This document shows, one piece after another, positions 55,297-64,000 of a stretch of 64,000 bases of DNA (position 1 is the stretch's first letter; each line of letters opens with the position of its first letter). The position numbers were made by a program, and so were the translations under genes. The notes beneath the pieces are model-generated. The model saw only the letters and a list, made by a program, of their open reading frames with translations, made no database searches and was not told the DNA's origin. Where the stretch lies: contig NZ_CADIJV010000005.1 of assembly GCF_902859765.1 (NCBI RefSeq), positions 62,001 through 126,000 on the forward strand, read 5' to 3'. Source of the stretch: Achromobacter pulmonis. GTDB taxonomy: Bacteria; Pseudomonadota; Gammaproteobacteria; Burkholderiales; Burkholderiaceae_B.

Positions 55297-55815
55297 ATGC
55301 TGCGCACCCTGTGTATCGGCCTGGCCGCCCTGCTGGCCGGCTGCGCGTCGCCGCCACCGATGCCGCCGGTGGCCCAGGTGGACCTGGATCGCTTCATGGG
55401 CGACTGGTATGTGATCGCGCACATCCCGAGCTGGCCCGAGCGCAACGCCTACGATGCGGTGGAAAGCTACCGCCGGCTGCCGGACGGCCGGGTGCAGACC
55501 GACTTCCGTTACCGCGATGGCAGCTTCGACGCGCCGGTCGACACCATGCACCCGGTGGCCACCGTGCGGCCCGGCACCGGCAACGCGGTCTGGGGCATGC
55601 AGTTCATTTGGCCCATCAAGGCCGAATACGTCATCGCCTACCTGGATGAGGGCTACCAGACCACCATCATCGGCCGTTCCAAGCGCGATTACGTCTGGAT
55701 CATGGCGCGGGTGCCGTGCCTGGACCAGGCGGTCTATGCCGATCTGCTGCGCCGGGTGACGGCTCTGGGCTATACGGAAACCCCGCGCAAAGTGCCGCAG
55801 CGCTGCCCCCGGTGA
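55297..55815 (+). CDS. Lipocalin family lipoprotein (Blc-like)
   Basis: Outer-membrane or periplasmic lipocalin of 172 residues. Lipoprotein signal with lipobox LLAGC at about residue 16. Family signatures are VDLDRFMGDWYVIAHIPSWP, YRRLPDGRVQTDFRYRDGSF and DYVWIMARVP. It binds hydrophobic molecules such as lysophospholipids or modified fatty acids. It follows Cfa 2 by 11 bases with GAGGAGA upstream and closes the lipid operon. Confidence 0.92.
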   Translation: MLRTLCIGLAALLAGCASPPPMPPVAQVDLDRFMGDWYVIAHIPSWPERNAYDAVESYRRLPDGRVQTDFRYRDGSFDAPVDTMHPVATVRPGTGNAVWGMQFIWPIKAEYVIAYLDEGYQTTIIGRSKRDYVWIMARVPCLDQAVYADLLRRVTALGYTETPRKVPQRCPR

Positions 55816-55972
55816 AAGCGGGCCGGCGCCGCGGTTTTCATTCAAAGCATTGAAATGGAAGATAAAACGATGCGGGGTTAAGCGCGGGCCCCTGGTGTCG
55901 TCAATGGATCTGGAACCCTTTTTAAGGGAATGTTACTTACCGGGTTAATTATCTCGGTTTCCAAGGTCCATT

Positions 55973-58900
55973 GTGAAAAGAAACGCCTCGCTTGCCCCCG
56001 CCGTGCGTTCCGGCGTGTGGCCCTGTTCGCTGTCGCTTATCGCCGCGCTGCTCGCGGGCGCCACCGCTGGCGCGCAGGCGCAGGGGATACCGCATCTCTG
56101 GATCGCGGGCGGCGGCGCCGATACCCGATGGAGCACCGGCGGCAATTGGGATCTGTCGTCCCCGCCCGGGCCGGGCGACGATGTCTACATCGGCAATTCG
56201 GCCTCCCTGCAAACCGTGCGCCTGGATGGCGCGCAGCAGGTCGGGCTGTTCTATCTGGGCACCTCGGGCAGCGCCACGCTCGATTTCGATCCCGCCGCGA
56301 GCCTGCAGACCAATCTGAGCATCCTGTCCAACAGCGCGGCCTCCCAGGTTTCCATGAACCTGGCCGGGGGCCAGTCGTGGACGGATACCTCGTTGTCCGT
56401 CATCGGCAACTTCGGCCGGGCGCAGGTGTCGCTGTCCGACGGCGCCTCGTTCAACGGCTTTCGGGTCTACCTGGGAAGCGAGCAGGGGGCGCACGGCACC
56501 CTGCACATGCGTGACCGGGCCTCCGCGATCATCACCGCGCTGGAAATCGGCGCATCGGGCACCGGGGTGCTCGATGCCGCGGACAAGGACACGCTGCTGC
56601 AGACCAGTTCGGCGGTGCTTGCGACCTCCGCGGGGTCCAGCGGCTCGGCCACGTTGGCGAACGAGGCGAAATGGATCGTCCTCAATCCGTTGACGGTCGG
56701 CAGCCAGGGCGCGGGCACCATCAATGTGGCTTCCGGCGCGCAACTGTCGGCGCAGGGCCAGGTGACCATGGGCCTGTACGCCGGCAGCCGGGGCGACATC
56801 ACGGTCACGGGCTCCGGTTCCCTGTTCAGCGCCTCGGGCGCCCTTTTCGTGGGCGCGCGGGGCACGGGCCTGATCACGATTGAAAACCAGGGCGCGATGG
56901 TCGCGGGCGATACCGTGCTCGGCCGGGGCGGTTCGGCCAACGGCGGCATCGTGCTCAGGGGGGCCGGCACGACGATGGGGGTCAATACCCTTACCATCGG
57001 CGGCGACCGCACCGATACCGGCGCCGTGGCGGCCGTGGGCCGCCTGGACATCAGCGACGGCGCCAAGGCCACCACGGCCCAGGTCCGATTGGGCGATGCG
57101 GTCAACGCCAGCGGCACGCTGACCTTGACCGACACGGGCTCGTCGTTGACCTCCAGCGACCGGATCAGCGTCGGCTATGCCGGCACCGGCTCGCTGGTCA
57201 TGACCCGCGGCGCGGCGCTGACGGCGCAAGGCATGCTGATCGGCCATGAGGCCGGTTCGTCCGGCACCGCCACTCTGGACGGGGCGGGCACGCGCCTGAA
57301 CAGCGCCGGCGTGGTGTACGTGGGCAATGTCGGCAACGGCACCCTGGAGATGAGTGGCGGCGCCCGCCTGGACAGCACCGACGGCTACGTCGGCACCGAA
57401 AACGGCTCCACCAGCAGCGCCACGCTCAGCGGCGGCGCGGCCTGGGTGAACAGCGGCGACTTCTTCGTCGGCCACAACGCCGGGGCCCGGGGCGAGGCCG
57501 TGGTGGCCGGCGGCGCCCGCGTCGAAAGCCGCTATGGCATCCTGGGCGATCTGAACGGCGCCAACGGCACGATGCTCGTCACGGGCGCCGGTTCGCTCTG
57601 GCAGACGTCCAACGACATGAACGTCGGCCGTCTGGGCCAGGGCGAGATGACCCTGGCCAATGGCGGCACGGCGCGCGCGCCCGTGATCTACATCGCCAAC
57701 AACGCCGGCTCGCGCGGCGTGCTCAACGTTGGCGCCGCGACCGGCGCGGCGCCAGCGGCCGCTGGCGTGCTCGACACCCCGCGCGTGCATCTGGGCGATG
57801 GCGATGGCCGGTTGGTGTTCAACTTCGCCGGCGCGCCGCTGGTCTACGGCGGCAACATCGCCGGCCAGGGCGCCGTCGATCTGTACGCTGGCGACCTGGT
57901 GTTGAACGGCGCCAGCACCAACACCGGCCAGACCACCGTGCGCGGCGGGTCCCTGGCGGTGAACGGCAGCCTGGCCGGGCCGGTTCAGGTGCAGACCGGC
58001 GGCGTCCTCGGCGGTAGCGGCGCCGTGGGCCCGACCACGGTGGCGTCCGGCGGGGTGTTGGCGCCCGGCAATTCGATCGGCACGCTTACCGTCAACGGCG
58101 ACCTGAGGCTGGCGTCCGGCTCGGTCTATCGCGTCGAAGCCGAGCCGGCAGGCACCCAGAGCGATCGCGTCGACGTGCGCGGCACTGCCTATCTGGGCGG
58201 CTCGGTGTTGCACGTGGGCCCGCAAGGCAACTTCACCCCCAACCAGCGCTACACGATACTGACCGCCAACGCGATCTCGGGCCGCTTCGACAGCGTGGCT
58301 TCCAATTACGCCTTTCTCGACCCGGCCTTGAGTTACGACGGCGGCGCCGTCAGCCTGCAACTGGATCAGACCCGTTCGTTCGCCAGCGCCGGCGCCACGG
58401 GCAACCAGCGCGCGGTCGGCGCGGCGCTCGACAGCCTGCCGGAAGGGCACGCGCTGCGGCGTTACGTGTCGGCCTTGCCTGCGGGCCAACCGCAAGCCGT
58501 GTTCAACAGCCTGTCGGGTGAAGCCCACGCCAGCGTCAGCGGTTCGCTGGCCCAGGGCGCGGCCACCTTGCGCGCGCTGCCGATGACGCGGCTGCGCGCC
58601 AATCTGCAGGCCGGCATGCTGCCGGGGGCGCCCACGGCGCAGGCGGGCGGCGCCTTGCCGCAAGGCGCGCTGCCCGCATCAGCCGCCTTGCCCGCCTGGG
58701 CCGAGGTGGTGGGCGGCTGGCAGACCTTCGATGGCGACGGCAACGCGGCGCGCTTGCGCCAGCATACCGGCGGCGTCTTCGTCGGCGCCGATCAGCCTGT
58801 TGGCGCGGGCTGGCGCCTGGGCGGCGCGTTGGGCTTCACCGATACCCGGGCCAAGGTCGACGACCGCAGCAGCCAGTCGGACATCGGCAGCTACAGCGCT

Positions 58901-59515
58901 CTGGTCTATGGCGGCAAGTCGTTCGCGGCCGCCAGCGGCGCCTGGAACCTGCTGGCCGGCGCGGGCTACACCTGGCACGATATTTCCACCCGGCGCCAGG
59001 CGGCCAGCCAGGCCGATGCGTTGACGGCCGATTACGGCGCCAGCACCGTGCAACTGTTCTCCGAGCTTTCCTATGCATGGGCGGCAACCGCGGACTTCAC
59101 GCTCGAACCGTATGCCGGACTGGCCTGGAGCGACCTGCGCACGCGCGGCTTCCGCGAGACCGGCGGCGCCGCGGCGTTGACGGGCCAGGCCTCGCGCCAG
59201 CAGCAGACCCAGACCTCGCTCGGTCTGCGCACGCGCCAGGATTTCGAATGGGGCGGCCGGCAAGGACGGGTGACCGCGATGCTGGGCTGGCGCCACGCCT
59301 TCGGAGACGTGGAAGCGAAGACCCGGCTGGCGTTCGACGCCAGCCAGCCGTTCACGGTGGCCGGCACGCCCATCGCGCGCGACGCGGCCCTGGTGGGATT
59401 GGGCGCCGACCTGGCGCTCGGGCGCAACAGCAGCCTCGGCCTGTCCTACGACGGCCAGTTCGCGCGCGATAGCCGCGAGCACGCCGCGAGCGTGCGCGTG
59501 GCGTGGCGGTTCTGA
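55973..59515 (+). CDS. Type V autotransporter with T5SS/PEP-CTERM-associated repeats
   Basis: Surface autotransporter of 1,180 residues starting at GTG. A signal peptide (LSLIAALLAGATAGAQAQ) is followed by a beta-helical passenger (about 38-770) built of repeats of roughly 45 residues of the form V-G-x-x-G-x-G-x-L-x-V-x-x-G-A. A PATR-like segment (TGQTTVRGGSLAVNGSLAGP) precedes a linker with FNSLSGEAHASVSGSLAQGA, a Bordetella-style junction, and a beta-barrel of about 280 residues ends in VRVAWRF. An RGD lies at residues 273-275. The AT-rich leader contains CCCTTTTTAAGGG at 55916-55928. Role probably adhesion; not recognised as a named protein. Confidence 0.9.
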   Translation: MKRNASLAPAVRSGVWPCSLSLIAALLAGATAGAQAQGIPHLWIAGGGADTRWSTGGNWDLSSPPGPGDDVYIGNSASLQTVRLDGAQQVGLFYLGTSGSATLDFDPAASLQTNLSILSNSAASQVSMNLAGGQSWTDTSLSVIGNFGRAQVSLSDGASFNGFRVYLGSEQGAHGTLHMRDRASAIITALEIGASGTGVLDAADKDTLLQTSSAVLATSAGSSGSATLANEAKWIVLNPLTVGSQGAGTINVASGAQLSAQGQVTMGLYAGSRGDITVTGSGSLFSASGALFVGARGTGLITIENQGAMVAGDTVLGRGGSANGGIVLRGAGTTMGVNTLTIGGDRTDTGAVAAVGRLDISDGAKATTAQVRLGDAVNASGTLTLTDTGSSLTSSDRISVGYAGTGSLVMTRGAALTAQGMLIGHEAGSSGTATLDGAGTRLNSAGVVYVGNVGNGTLEMSGGARLDSTDGYVGTENGSTSSATLSGGAAWVNSGDFFVGHNAGARGEAVVAGGARVESRYGILGDLNGANGTMLVTGAGSLWQTSNDMNVGRLGQGEMTLANGGTARAPVIYIANNAGSRGVLNVGAATGAAPAAAGVLDTPRVHLGDGDGRLVFNFAGAPLVYGGNIAGQGAVDLYAGDLVLNGASTNTGQTTVRGGSLAVNGSLAGPVQVQTGGVLGGSGAVGPTTVASGGVLAPGNSIGTLTVNGDLRLASGSVYRVEAEPAGTQSDRVDVRGTAYLGGSVLHVGPQGNFTPNQRYTILTANAISGRFDSVASNYAFLDPALSYDGGAVSLQLDQTRSFASAGATGNQRAVGAALDSLPEGHALRRYVSALPAGQPQAVFNSLSGEAHASVSGSLAQGAATLRALPMTRLRANLQAGMLPGAPTAQAGGALPQGALPASAALPAWAEVVGGWQTFDGDGNAARLRQHTGGVFVGADQPVGAGWRLGGALGFTDTRAKVDDRSSQSDIGSYSALVYGGKSFAAASGAWNLLAGAGYTWHDISTRRQAASQADALTADYGASTVQLFSELSYAWAATADFTLEPYAGLAWSDLRTRGFRETGGAAALTGQASRQQQTQTSLGLRTRQDFEWGGRQGRVTAMLGWRHAFGDVEAKTRLAFDASQPFTVAGTPIARDAALVGLGADLALGRNSSLGLSYDGQFARDSREHAASVRVAWRF
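56789..56797 (+). other. RGD codons in the autotransporter passenger
   Basis: Codons 273-275 (CGG GGC GAC) encode RGD in an exposed-looking turn between two passenger repeats (AGSRGDITVTG). RGD is a known integrin-binding motif in Bordetella autotransporters such as pertactin. Confidence 0.9.
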
Positions 59516-59537
59516 CCCGTCGATAGCCATCGCCCAC

Positions 59538-59567
59538 GCCGGGCTGGCCCGTTTCAGCCGGCCCGGC
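59538..59567. terminator. Hairpin between autotransporter and EamA genes
   Basis: GCCGGGCTGGCC and GGCCGGCTGAAA-type arms pair (GCCGGGCTGGC with GCCGGCCCGGC) around CGTTTCA between convergent genes, overlapping the last codons of the EamA gene. Possible bidirectional terminator. Confidence 0.5.
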
Positions 59568-60465
59568 GCCGCCCGAAGTGCATCAGCGCCATGCCCGAGA
59601 TGGCGAGCGCGGCGCCGATGAACAGGCTGCCGGGCGTGGGCTCGCCGAGCCACAGGCTGGAGAACAGCACGCCGAACACGGGCACCAGCGTGATGTAGCC
59701 GGAAGCGGCGCCGGCGCCCAGCGCCTTGACGCCTTCGAAGTACCAGGCGTAGGCGATAGCGGTGGCGCCGAAGGCCAGCGCCAGCACGCTGATCCAGGCA
59801 TTCAGCGGCGCGTCGCCCAGCGCCCGCCAGGCTGCGCTGCCCTCGAAGGCGAGGCTCGCCAGCAACAGCATCGATGCGCCGATCACGGTGGTGACCGTGG
59901 TGGTGGTCAGCGCGTCCACGCCCTTGAGCACCAACCGCCCGATCAGGGTATAGGCCACCCAGCAGGCCACGCAGCCGAGCAGCAGCAGTTCACCGACGCC
60001 GAGCGCGCCGGGCAGGGTGGCGCCCGAGCCGCCGCTGATCGCGATGTAGGCGCCGATGGCCGACAGCACCATGCCCGTCAGGATGGCGGGGTTCAGGCGC
60101 TCGCGGAAAAGCAGCGCGGCCAGCAACAGCGTGGCGCCTGGATTGAGCGTCACCACAATGGCGGCGCGGCCGGCCGGCACCAGTTGCAGGCTCAGCATGA
60201 AAAAGCTGGAGTAACCGAACACGCCCGCCAGGGCGGCGGCGGTCAGGCCGAGCCACTGGTTGCGGGTCAGCTTCTTCAGGTCGCGCAGCGCCGAGGCGCG
60301 ATGCATCCACAACAGCAGCGCCACGCTGGCGAACAGGAACCGCAGGCTGGCCGCGGCCAGCGGCGCCATCGACTGGGCCACGACTTTGCCCCAGGACCAC
60401 GACGCGCCCCATAGCGCCGCCATGCCGACCAGGCGCAGGTGCGTGGCCATCAATGTGTTTTTCAT
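59554..60465 (-). CDS. EamA/DMT-superfamily transporter
   Basis: Drug/metabolite transporter superfamily protein of 303 residues with ten hydrophobic helices in two EamA halves (LVGMAALWGASWSWGKVVAQ at the start; ATAIAYAWYFEGVKALGAGA in the second half). Probably an exporter of small metabolites. The start at 60465 is chosen; a codon eight positions earlier is in frame. Convergent with the autotransporter. Confidence 0.9.
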   Translation of the reverse strand: MKNTLMATHLRLVGMAALWGASWSWGKVVAQSMAPLAAASLRFLFASVALLLWMHRASALRDLKKLTRNQWLGLTAAALAGVFGYSSFFMLSLQLVPAGRAAIVVTLNPGATLLLAALLFRERLNPAILTGMVLSAIGAYIAISGGSGATLPGALGVGELLLLGCVACWVAYTLIGRLVLKGVDALTTTTVTTVIGASMLLLASLAFEGSAAWRALGDAPLNAWISVLALAFGATAIAYAWYFEGVKALGAGAASGYITLVPVFGVLFSSLWLGEPTPGSLFIGAALAISGMALMHFGRRRAG

Positions 60466-60773
60466 GTGTCGTTCTAGGCCTGGCGGCAAGGGTCGCGCGA
60501 CGCGCGACGGGGCAAGGGGAGGGCGTCGGGACGGCGTGGGCCGACCGATCGCAGGCGGAATTTTAGCCGGCCATCGCCCCGGCCGGCATCGAGCGCCACG
60601 TCGAACCCGGGTTCAAGCGGTACACCACCAGGCGACCGCCTCGTACGAACACGGGATTGCATGCGCGGCGCTTGCTTCCGGCCGGGCGGATCCGTAGCCT
60701 GTACGCGTGGATGTCACTGCTGCCGGTATGAGTGGCGCCTTTGGCACTGTCCAGCAAAGCACCAGGAGTACCC

Positions 60774-61544
60774 ATGATCCGTTCGCATGCGCCCAGCCGC
60801 TTCCTCTTCGCTCTGATGGCCATGCTGGCCGCCGCCGGCACCCAGGCCGCCCCGGATCGCCCCGCCGTGCTCAAGGCGCTGGAGGCGCGCGGCCTGCGCG
60901 TGGTGCAGGAATTCAAAATCGACGGCGACCTGCGCGCCTTCGCCGGCGTGGCCGGCGACCAACCCGTGGCGATCTACGTGACCCGCGACGGCAATGCGAT
61001 CATCGGCGCCCGCCTGGATGCCCAGGGCAAGCCGCTGGACGATGCCACGATCGAGACCCTGGTCAGCAAGCCGATGGGCGACCAGGCCTGGGCCCAGCTC
61101 GAGAAATCGACCTGGGTGCGCGATGGCCGCAAGGACGCGCCGCGCATCATCTACACCTTCAGCGACGCCAACTGCCCCTATTGCCACAAATTCTGGGAAG
61201 CGGCGCGGCCGTGGGTCGATGCCGGCAAGGTGCAACTGCGCCACGTGATGGTGGGCGTCATCCGCCAGGACAGCCCGGCCAAGGCCGCCGCCATCCTGGG
61301 CGCGGCCGATCCCTCCGCTGCGCTGCTGGAGAACGAGCACAAGTTCGACCGCGGCGGCATCACGCCGGCCGAGCGCGTGCCCGAGGACATCGGCAGGCAG
61401 CTCGACGCCAACCAGGCGTTGATGGTGTCGCTGGGCTTTCGCGGCACGCCGGGCATCATCGTGCGCGACGATGCCGGCGCGCTGAAAAAGTACAAAGGCA
61501 TGCCGCAAGCCAGCGAACTGGACCAGGTGTTCGGGCCGCGCTGA
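60774..61544 (+). CDS. dsbG: Thiol:disulfide interchange protein DsbG
   Basis: Periplasmic thioredoxin-fold protein of 256 residues. The signal peptide (FLFALMAMLAAAGTQAA) is followed by a dimerisation domain (about 30-100) and a thioredoxin-like domain with the active-site CPYC (Cys134-Cys137, FSDANCPYCHKFWEA), as in DsbG rather than DsbC (CGYC). Cis-Pro loop GFRGTPGIIV is present. It reduces single cysteines or rearranges disulfides of periplasmic proteins. AGGAG precedes the ATG; no dsbD is adjacent. Confidence 0.9.
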   Translation: MIRSHAPSRFLFALMAMLAAAGTQAAPDRPAVLKALEARGLRVVQEFKIDGDLRAFAGVAGDQPVAIYVTRDGNAIIGARLDAQGKPLDDATIETLVSKPMGDQAWAQLEKSTWVRDGRKDAPRIIYTFSDANCPYCHKFWEAARPWVDAGKVQLRHVMVGVIRQDSPAKAAAILGAADPSAALLENEHKFDRGGITPAERVPEDIGRQLDANQALMVSLGFRGTPGIIVRDDAGALKKYKGMPQASELDQVFGPR

Positions 61545-61562
61545 CGCGTTCGCGGCCGGCCC

Positions 61563-62039
61563 TCAGTAGCTGCCGGCCGGCAGGACGTCGCCGAGATAAG
61601 CCTGGGGCGCTGGCGCGGCGGTCAGCATGTGCCGTACCCAGGCATCGCGCTCGTGTGCGGTGACCACCAGTTCCCAGACACACGCCAGCGCCGGCGCCTG
61701 CACCGGCGTGTAGTCGCCAGGCCGCGCCAGCGGCGCCGACAGCATGCGCTGGCAGGCAATGCCGCCCGTGATCCACCAGTCCACCAGCAGCCATACGGCC
61801 TCCTGGCCCACGTGCACCATGCAGAAGCCCAGGCCATGGCCGCGCGCGTCCCGCGCGTGCTCATCCAGCACGGCGCTGACGGCCTCCCGCGCGGCCGCGA
61901 CGGCGGCCGCATCGAGCAATGGCGCCGCATGGCGCGCGTCGTGGTGGATGGCGTAGGCCTTGATGGCGTGGGCGGTGAATTGCCAGTTGCCCAGCGGTTC
62001 GATGCGGCGGGGCAGGTAGGGTTCGGGCGGGTGTGTCAT
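61563..62039 (-). CDS. Hypothetical protein
   Basis: Protein of 158 residues without signal peptide. It contains a Trp-rich core (HVGQEAVWLLVDWWITGGIA and ALACVWELVVTAHERDAWVR) that looks like a conserved cytoplasmic domain, but I recognise no family. Start at 62039 gives MTHPPEPYLPRRIEPLGNWQ. It is the last gene on the minus strand after arsH with a 140-base gap, so co-transcription is uncertain. Confidence 0.78.
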   Translation of the reverse strand: MTHPPEPYLPRRIEPLGNWQFTAHAIKAYAIHHDARHAAPLLDAAAVAAAREAVSAVLDEHARDARGHGLGFCMVHVGQEAVWLLVDWWITGGIACQRMLSAPLARPGDYTPVQAPALACVWELVVTAHERDAWVRHMLTAAPAPQAYLGDVLPAGSY

Positions 62040-62179
62040 GGCGGCGGCTTGAACGACGGATCCGGTGATTTTATTGCGCCGGGCGGCGCGGGTCGGTTGC
62101 CGGTCTTGCCGGCGGGGGGTCAGAATGCCCGGGGCCAGTAAGGGAGAGGCGCCACGGGCAGCCGCGCGTCGCCGGCGCG

Positions 62180-62893
62180 TCAGATCGACGCTTGCCGCAG
62201 CCGCGCCGACAGCGCCTGCGCGCTTTCCTTGCGTTCGCTGTAGCGATCCGTCAGGTACGGCGACACGTCGCGCGTGAGCAGGGTGAACTTCATCAGTTCC
62301 TCGACCACGTCGACGATGCGGTCGTAGTACGGCGACGGCTTCATGCGGCCGGCCTCGTCGAATTCCTGGTACGCCTTGGCCACCGACGACTGGTTGGGAA
62401 TGGTCAGCATGCGCATCCAACGTCCCAGGATGCGCATCTGATTGACCGCGTTGAAGGACTGCGAACCGCCGGACACTTGCATGACGGCCAGCGTCTTGCC
62501 CTGGGTCGGGCGCACCGCGCCCACCGACAGCGGGATCCAGTCGATCTGCGTTTTCATCAGGCCGGTCATGGCGCCGTGGCGTTCCGGTGAACTCCAGACC
62601 ATGCCCTCCGCCCATTGCACCAGTTCATGCAGCTCGCGCACTTTCGGATGGCGCTCGCTGCCCGGCGCGTCGACCAGCGGCAGGCCGGTCGGATCGAACA
62701 GGCGGGTGTCGCCGCCCAGGGCCCGCAGCAGGCGCGCGGCTTCCTCGGCGGCCAGCCGGCTGTAGGAGCGCTCGCGCAGCGAGCCATACAGCAGCAGGAA
62801 GCGCGGCGCGTGGCGGGCGCGGACGGGCGCGAACAGCGCGGCGGCATCCGGCCGCGCGAACAGGGTGGCATCGAGGTTGGGCAGGTCGGTCAA
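62180..62893 (-). CDS. arsH: ArsH NADPH-dependent FMN reductase
   Basis: ArsH flavoprotein of 237 residues, conferring resistance to arsenicals by oxidising organoarsenicals or reducing quinones. Signatures are [20 protein letters not shown] (flavin loop), [20 protein letters not shown] and [20 protein letters not shown]. The TTG start at 62893 follows GGAGA and gives the standard N-terminus. It lies 35 bases after the ACR3 permease gene. Confidence 0.93.
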   Translation of the reverse strand: MTDLPNLDATLFARPDAAALFAPVRARHAPRFLLLYGSLRERSYSRLAAEEAARLLRALGGDTRLFDPTGLPLVDAPGSERHPKVRELHELVQWAEGMVWSSPERHGAMTGLMKTQIDWIPLSVGAVRPTQGKTLAVMQVSGGSQSFNAVNQMRILGRWMRMLTIPNQSSVAKAYQEFDEAGRMKPSPYYDRIVDVVEELMKFTLLTRDVSPYLTDRYSERKESAQALSARLRQASI

Positions 62894-62928
62894 GGAATGT
62901 CTCCGGACAAGGTGAGCCAGGGGCGGGG

Positions 62929-64000
62929 TCAACGGCGCGCGAGGCCGGCGTCGTACCAGCCCTTGCTGCGGTTGACGATGCGCACCACCAGCAGCATCAC
63001 CGGCACCTCGATCAGCACGCCCACCACGGTCGCCAGCGCCGCGCCCGACTGGAAGCCGAACAGGCTGATGGCGGCCGCCACCGCGAGCTCGAAGAAGTTG
63101 GACGCGCCGATCAATGCCGACGGGCAGGCGATGCTGTGGCGCTCGCCCACGCGGCGGTTGAGCCAGTACGCCAGTCCGGAGTTGAACAGCACCTGGATCA
63201 GGATCGGCACCGCCAGCATGGCGATCACCAGCGGCTGGCGCAGGATGGCCTCGCCCTGGAAGGCGAACAGCAACACCAGCGTCAGCAGCAGCGCCGCCAT
63301 CGAGAACGGCCCGATGCGCGTCAGCGCCGCGTCGAACGCCGACGGCCCGCGCCGCAGCAGCGCGCGCCGCCACAGTTGCGCCAGGAGCACCGGGATCACG
63401 ATGTACAGGCCGACCGACACCAGCAGCGTGTCCCACGGCACCGTGATGGCCGACAGGCCCAGCAGCAGCCCTACCAGCGGGGCAAAGGCGAACACCATGA
63501 TGGTGTCGTTGAGCGCCACCTGCGACAGCGTGAACACCGGGTCGCCGCCGGTCAGCCGGCTCCACACGAATACCATGGCGGTGCAGGGCGCGGCGGCCAG
63601 CAGGATCAGGCCGGCGATGTAGCTGTCGAGCTGATCGGCGGGCAGCCAGGCGGCGAAGACGTGGCGGATGAACAGCCAGCCCAGCAGGGCCATGGAGAAC
63701 GGCTTGACGGCCCAGTTGATGAACAGCGTCACGCCGATGCCGCGCCAGTGCCGTCCCACCTCGCCCATGGCGGCGAAGTCCACCTTGAGCAGCATGGGGA
63801 TGATCATGACCCAGATCAGCAGCCCCACCGGCAGGTTGACCCGCGCGACCTCGAGCCGGCCAATGGCCTGGAACAGCGCGGGCAGGCTTTGGCCGAGCGC
63901 GATGCCGAGCACGATGCAGAGCAGGACCCACAGCGAGAGATAGCGCTCGAACAGGTTCAACCCTGGCGCGCGCCGCGATGCGGACGCCGGCTGTGTTTGC
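62929..64000 (-). CDS. ACR3-type arsenite efflux permease (5' end outside window)
   Basis: Arsenite exporter of the ACR3/bile-acid-sodium-symporter fold, at least 357 residues with ten hydrophobic helices. Family motifs are [19 protein letters not shown] with the essential cysteine, and [20 protein letters not shown]. The frame continues past the TTG at 63960 to the window edge ([20 protein letters not shown]), so the true start probably lies outside. It pairs with arsH; an ArsR regulator and ArsC reductase would be expected upstream. Confidence 0.88.
   Translation of the reverse strand, partial: QTQPASASRRAPGLNLFERYLSLWVLLCIVLGIALGQSLPALFQAIGRLEVARVNLPVGLLIWVMIIPMLLKVDFAAMGEVGRHWRGIGVTLFINWAVKPFSMALLGWLFIRHVFAAWLPADQLDSYIAGLILLAAAPCTAMVFVWSRLTGGDPVFTLSQVALNDTIMVFAFAPLVGLLLGLSAITVPWDTLLVSVGLYIVIPVLLAQLWRRALLRRGPSAFDAALTRIGPFSMAALLLTLVLLFAFQGEAILRQPLVIAMLAVPILIQVLFNSGLAYWLNRRVGERHSIACPSALIGASNFFELAVAAAISLFGFQSGAALATVVGVLIEVPVMLLVVRIVNRSKGWYDAGLARR

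Noticed and set aside
55916-55980. BvgA-type site in the autotransporter leader
   Set aside because: Only a short TTTCC half-site and a palindrome CCCTTTTTAAGGG are visible; the heptad array expected for BvgA could not be shown.
56700-57750. Regular repeats in the autotransporter as a CRISPR-like array
   Set aside because: The periodicity is at protein level with degenerate nucleotide copies; no identical repeats or unique spacers.
55949-58663. Minus-strand open frame of about 900 codons
   Set aside because: Shadow of the repetitive GC-rich autotransporter; no domain or ribosome site.
62180-63931. Single continuous frame that could join arsH to an upstream protein
   Set aside because: The upstream part is an Arg/Gly/Ala-rich shadow of the ACR3 permease in another frame; ArsH starts at the TTG 62893 after GGAGA.

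Overview
The window looks like a chromosomal segment of a high-GC betaproteobacterium, most probably a Bordetella of the bronchiseptica/parapertussis type. The pointers are five orphan Bug-type (tripartite tricarboxylate) periplasmic receptors, several LysR- and IclR-controlled CoA and lactone catabolic islands, a large type V autotransporter, and a run of seven C in a hybrid sensor kinase gene that recalls the bvgS C-tract. No IS element, prophage, tRNA, rRNA or CRISPR array was seen. Genes are densely packed, and no gap between genes exceeds about 290 bases.

Left part (1-7498): a FUSC-family exporter cut by the window edge, a LysR regulator, a small possibly degenerate stretch, a QseBC-like two-component system, a cytochrome b561, a COG4705 membrane protein and an IclR regulator.

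Catabolic part (7623-31810): five clusters, most with their own Bug receptor. (a) A PaaG-like isomerase, an NDP-forming acyl-CoA synthetase and a Bug receptor, divergent from the IclR gene. (b) A minus-strand set of carboxymuconolactone-decarboxylase-like protein, SDR, Bug, LigI-like amidohydrolase, SMP-30 lactonase and Bug, divergent from a LysR gene with a clear T-N11-A box. (c) MmgE/PrpD, Bug, MmgE/PrpD and a convergent LysR gene. (d) A hydrolase lacking the nucleophile serine, an FAD/NAD(P)-binding protein and a Bug. (e) A five-gene CoA set: class III CoA transferase, crotonase, an IpdAB/glutaconate-CoA-transferase-like pair and an AMP-forming acyl-CoA ligase.

Signalling part (31906-38556): a receiver-kinase, CheB and CheR without any visible chemoreceptor, a CHASE3-GAF hybrid kinase with three receivers that is out of frame at a seven-C run, and a divergent single-domain receiver. 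Next come a secreted PIG-L deacetylase with a propeller-like C-terminal half and a four-gene periplasmic molybdenum hydroxylase module (small subunit, TAT-exported large subunit, MocA-like and XdhC-like maturation proteins).

Sigma-factor lipid island (45466-55815): an ECF sigma factor and RskA-like anti-sigma factor, then a lipoprotein esterase, an exported protein, a desaturase, an FAD oxidoreductase, a DUF1365 protein, two cyclopropane-synthase-like methyltransferases, two membrane proteins (DUF2878-like, DUF1295) and a lipocalin. Three gaps in the island carry the same promoter-like pair of hexamers at identical 16-nt spacing, so the region looks like one autoregulated membrane-lipid modification regulon. 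This is the strongest system-level observation.

Right part (55973-64000): a T5SS/PEP-CTERM-repeat autotransporter with an RGD tripeptide, an EamA transporter, DsbG, a small hypothetical protein, ArsH and an ACR3-type arsenite permease that runs off the right edge.
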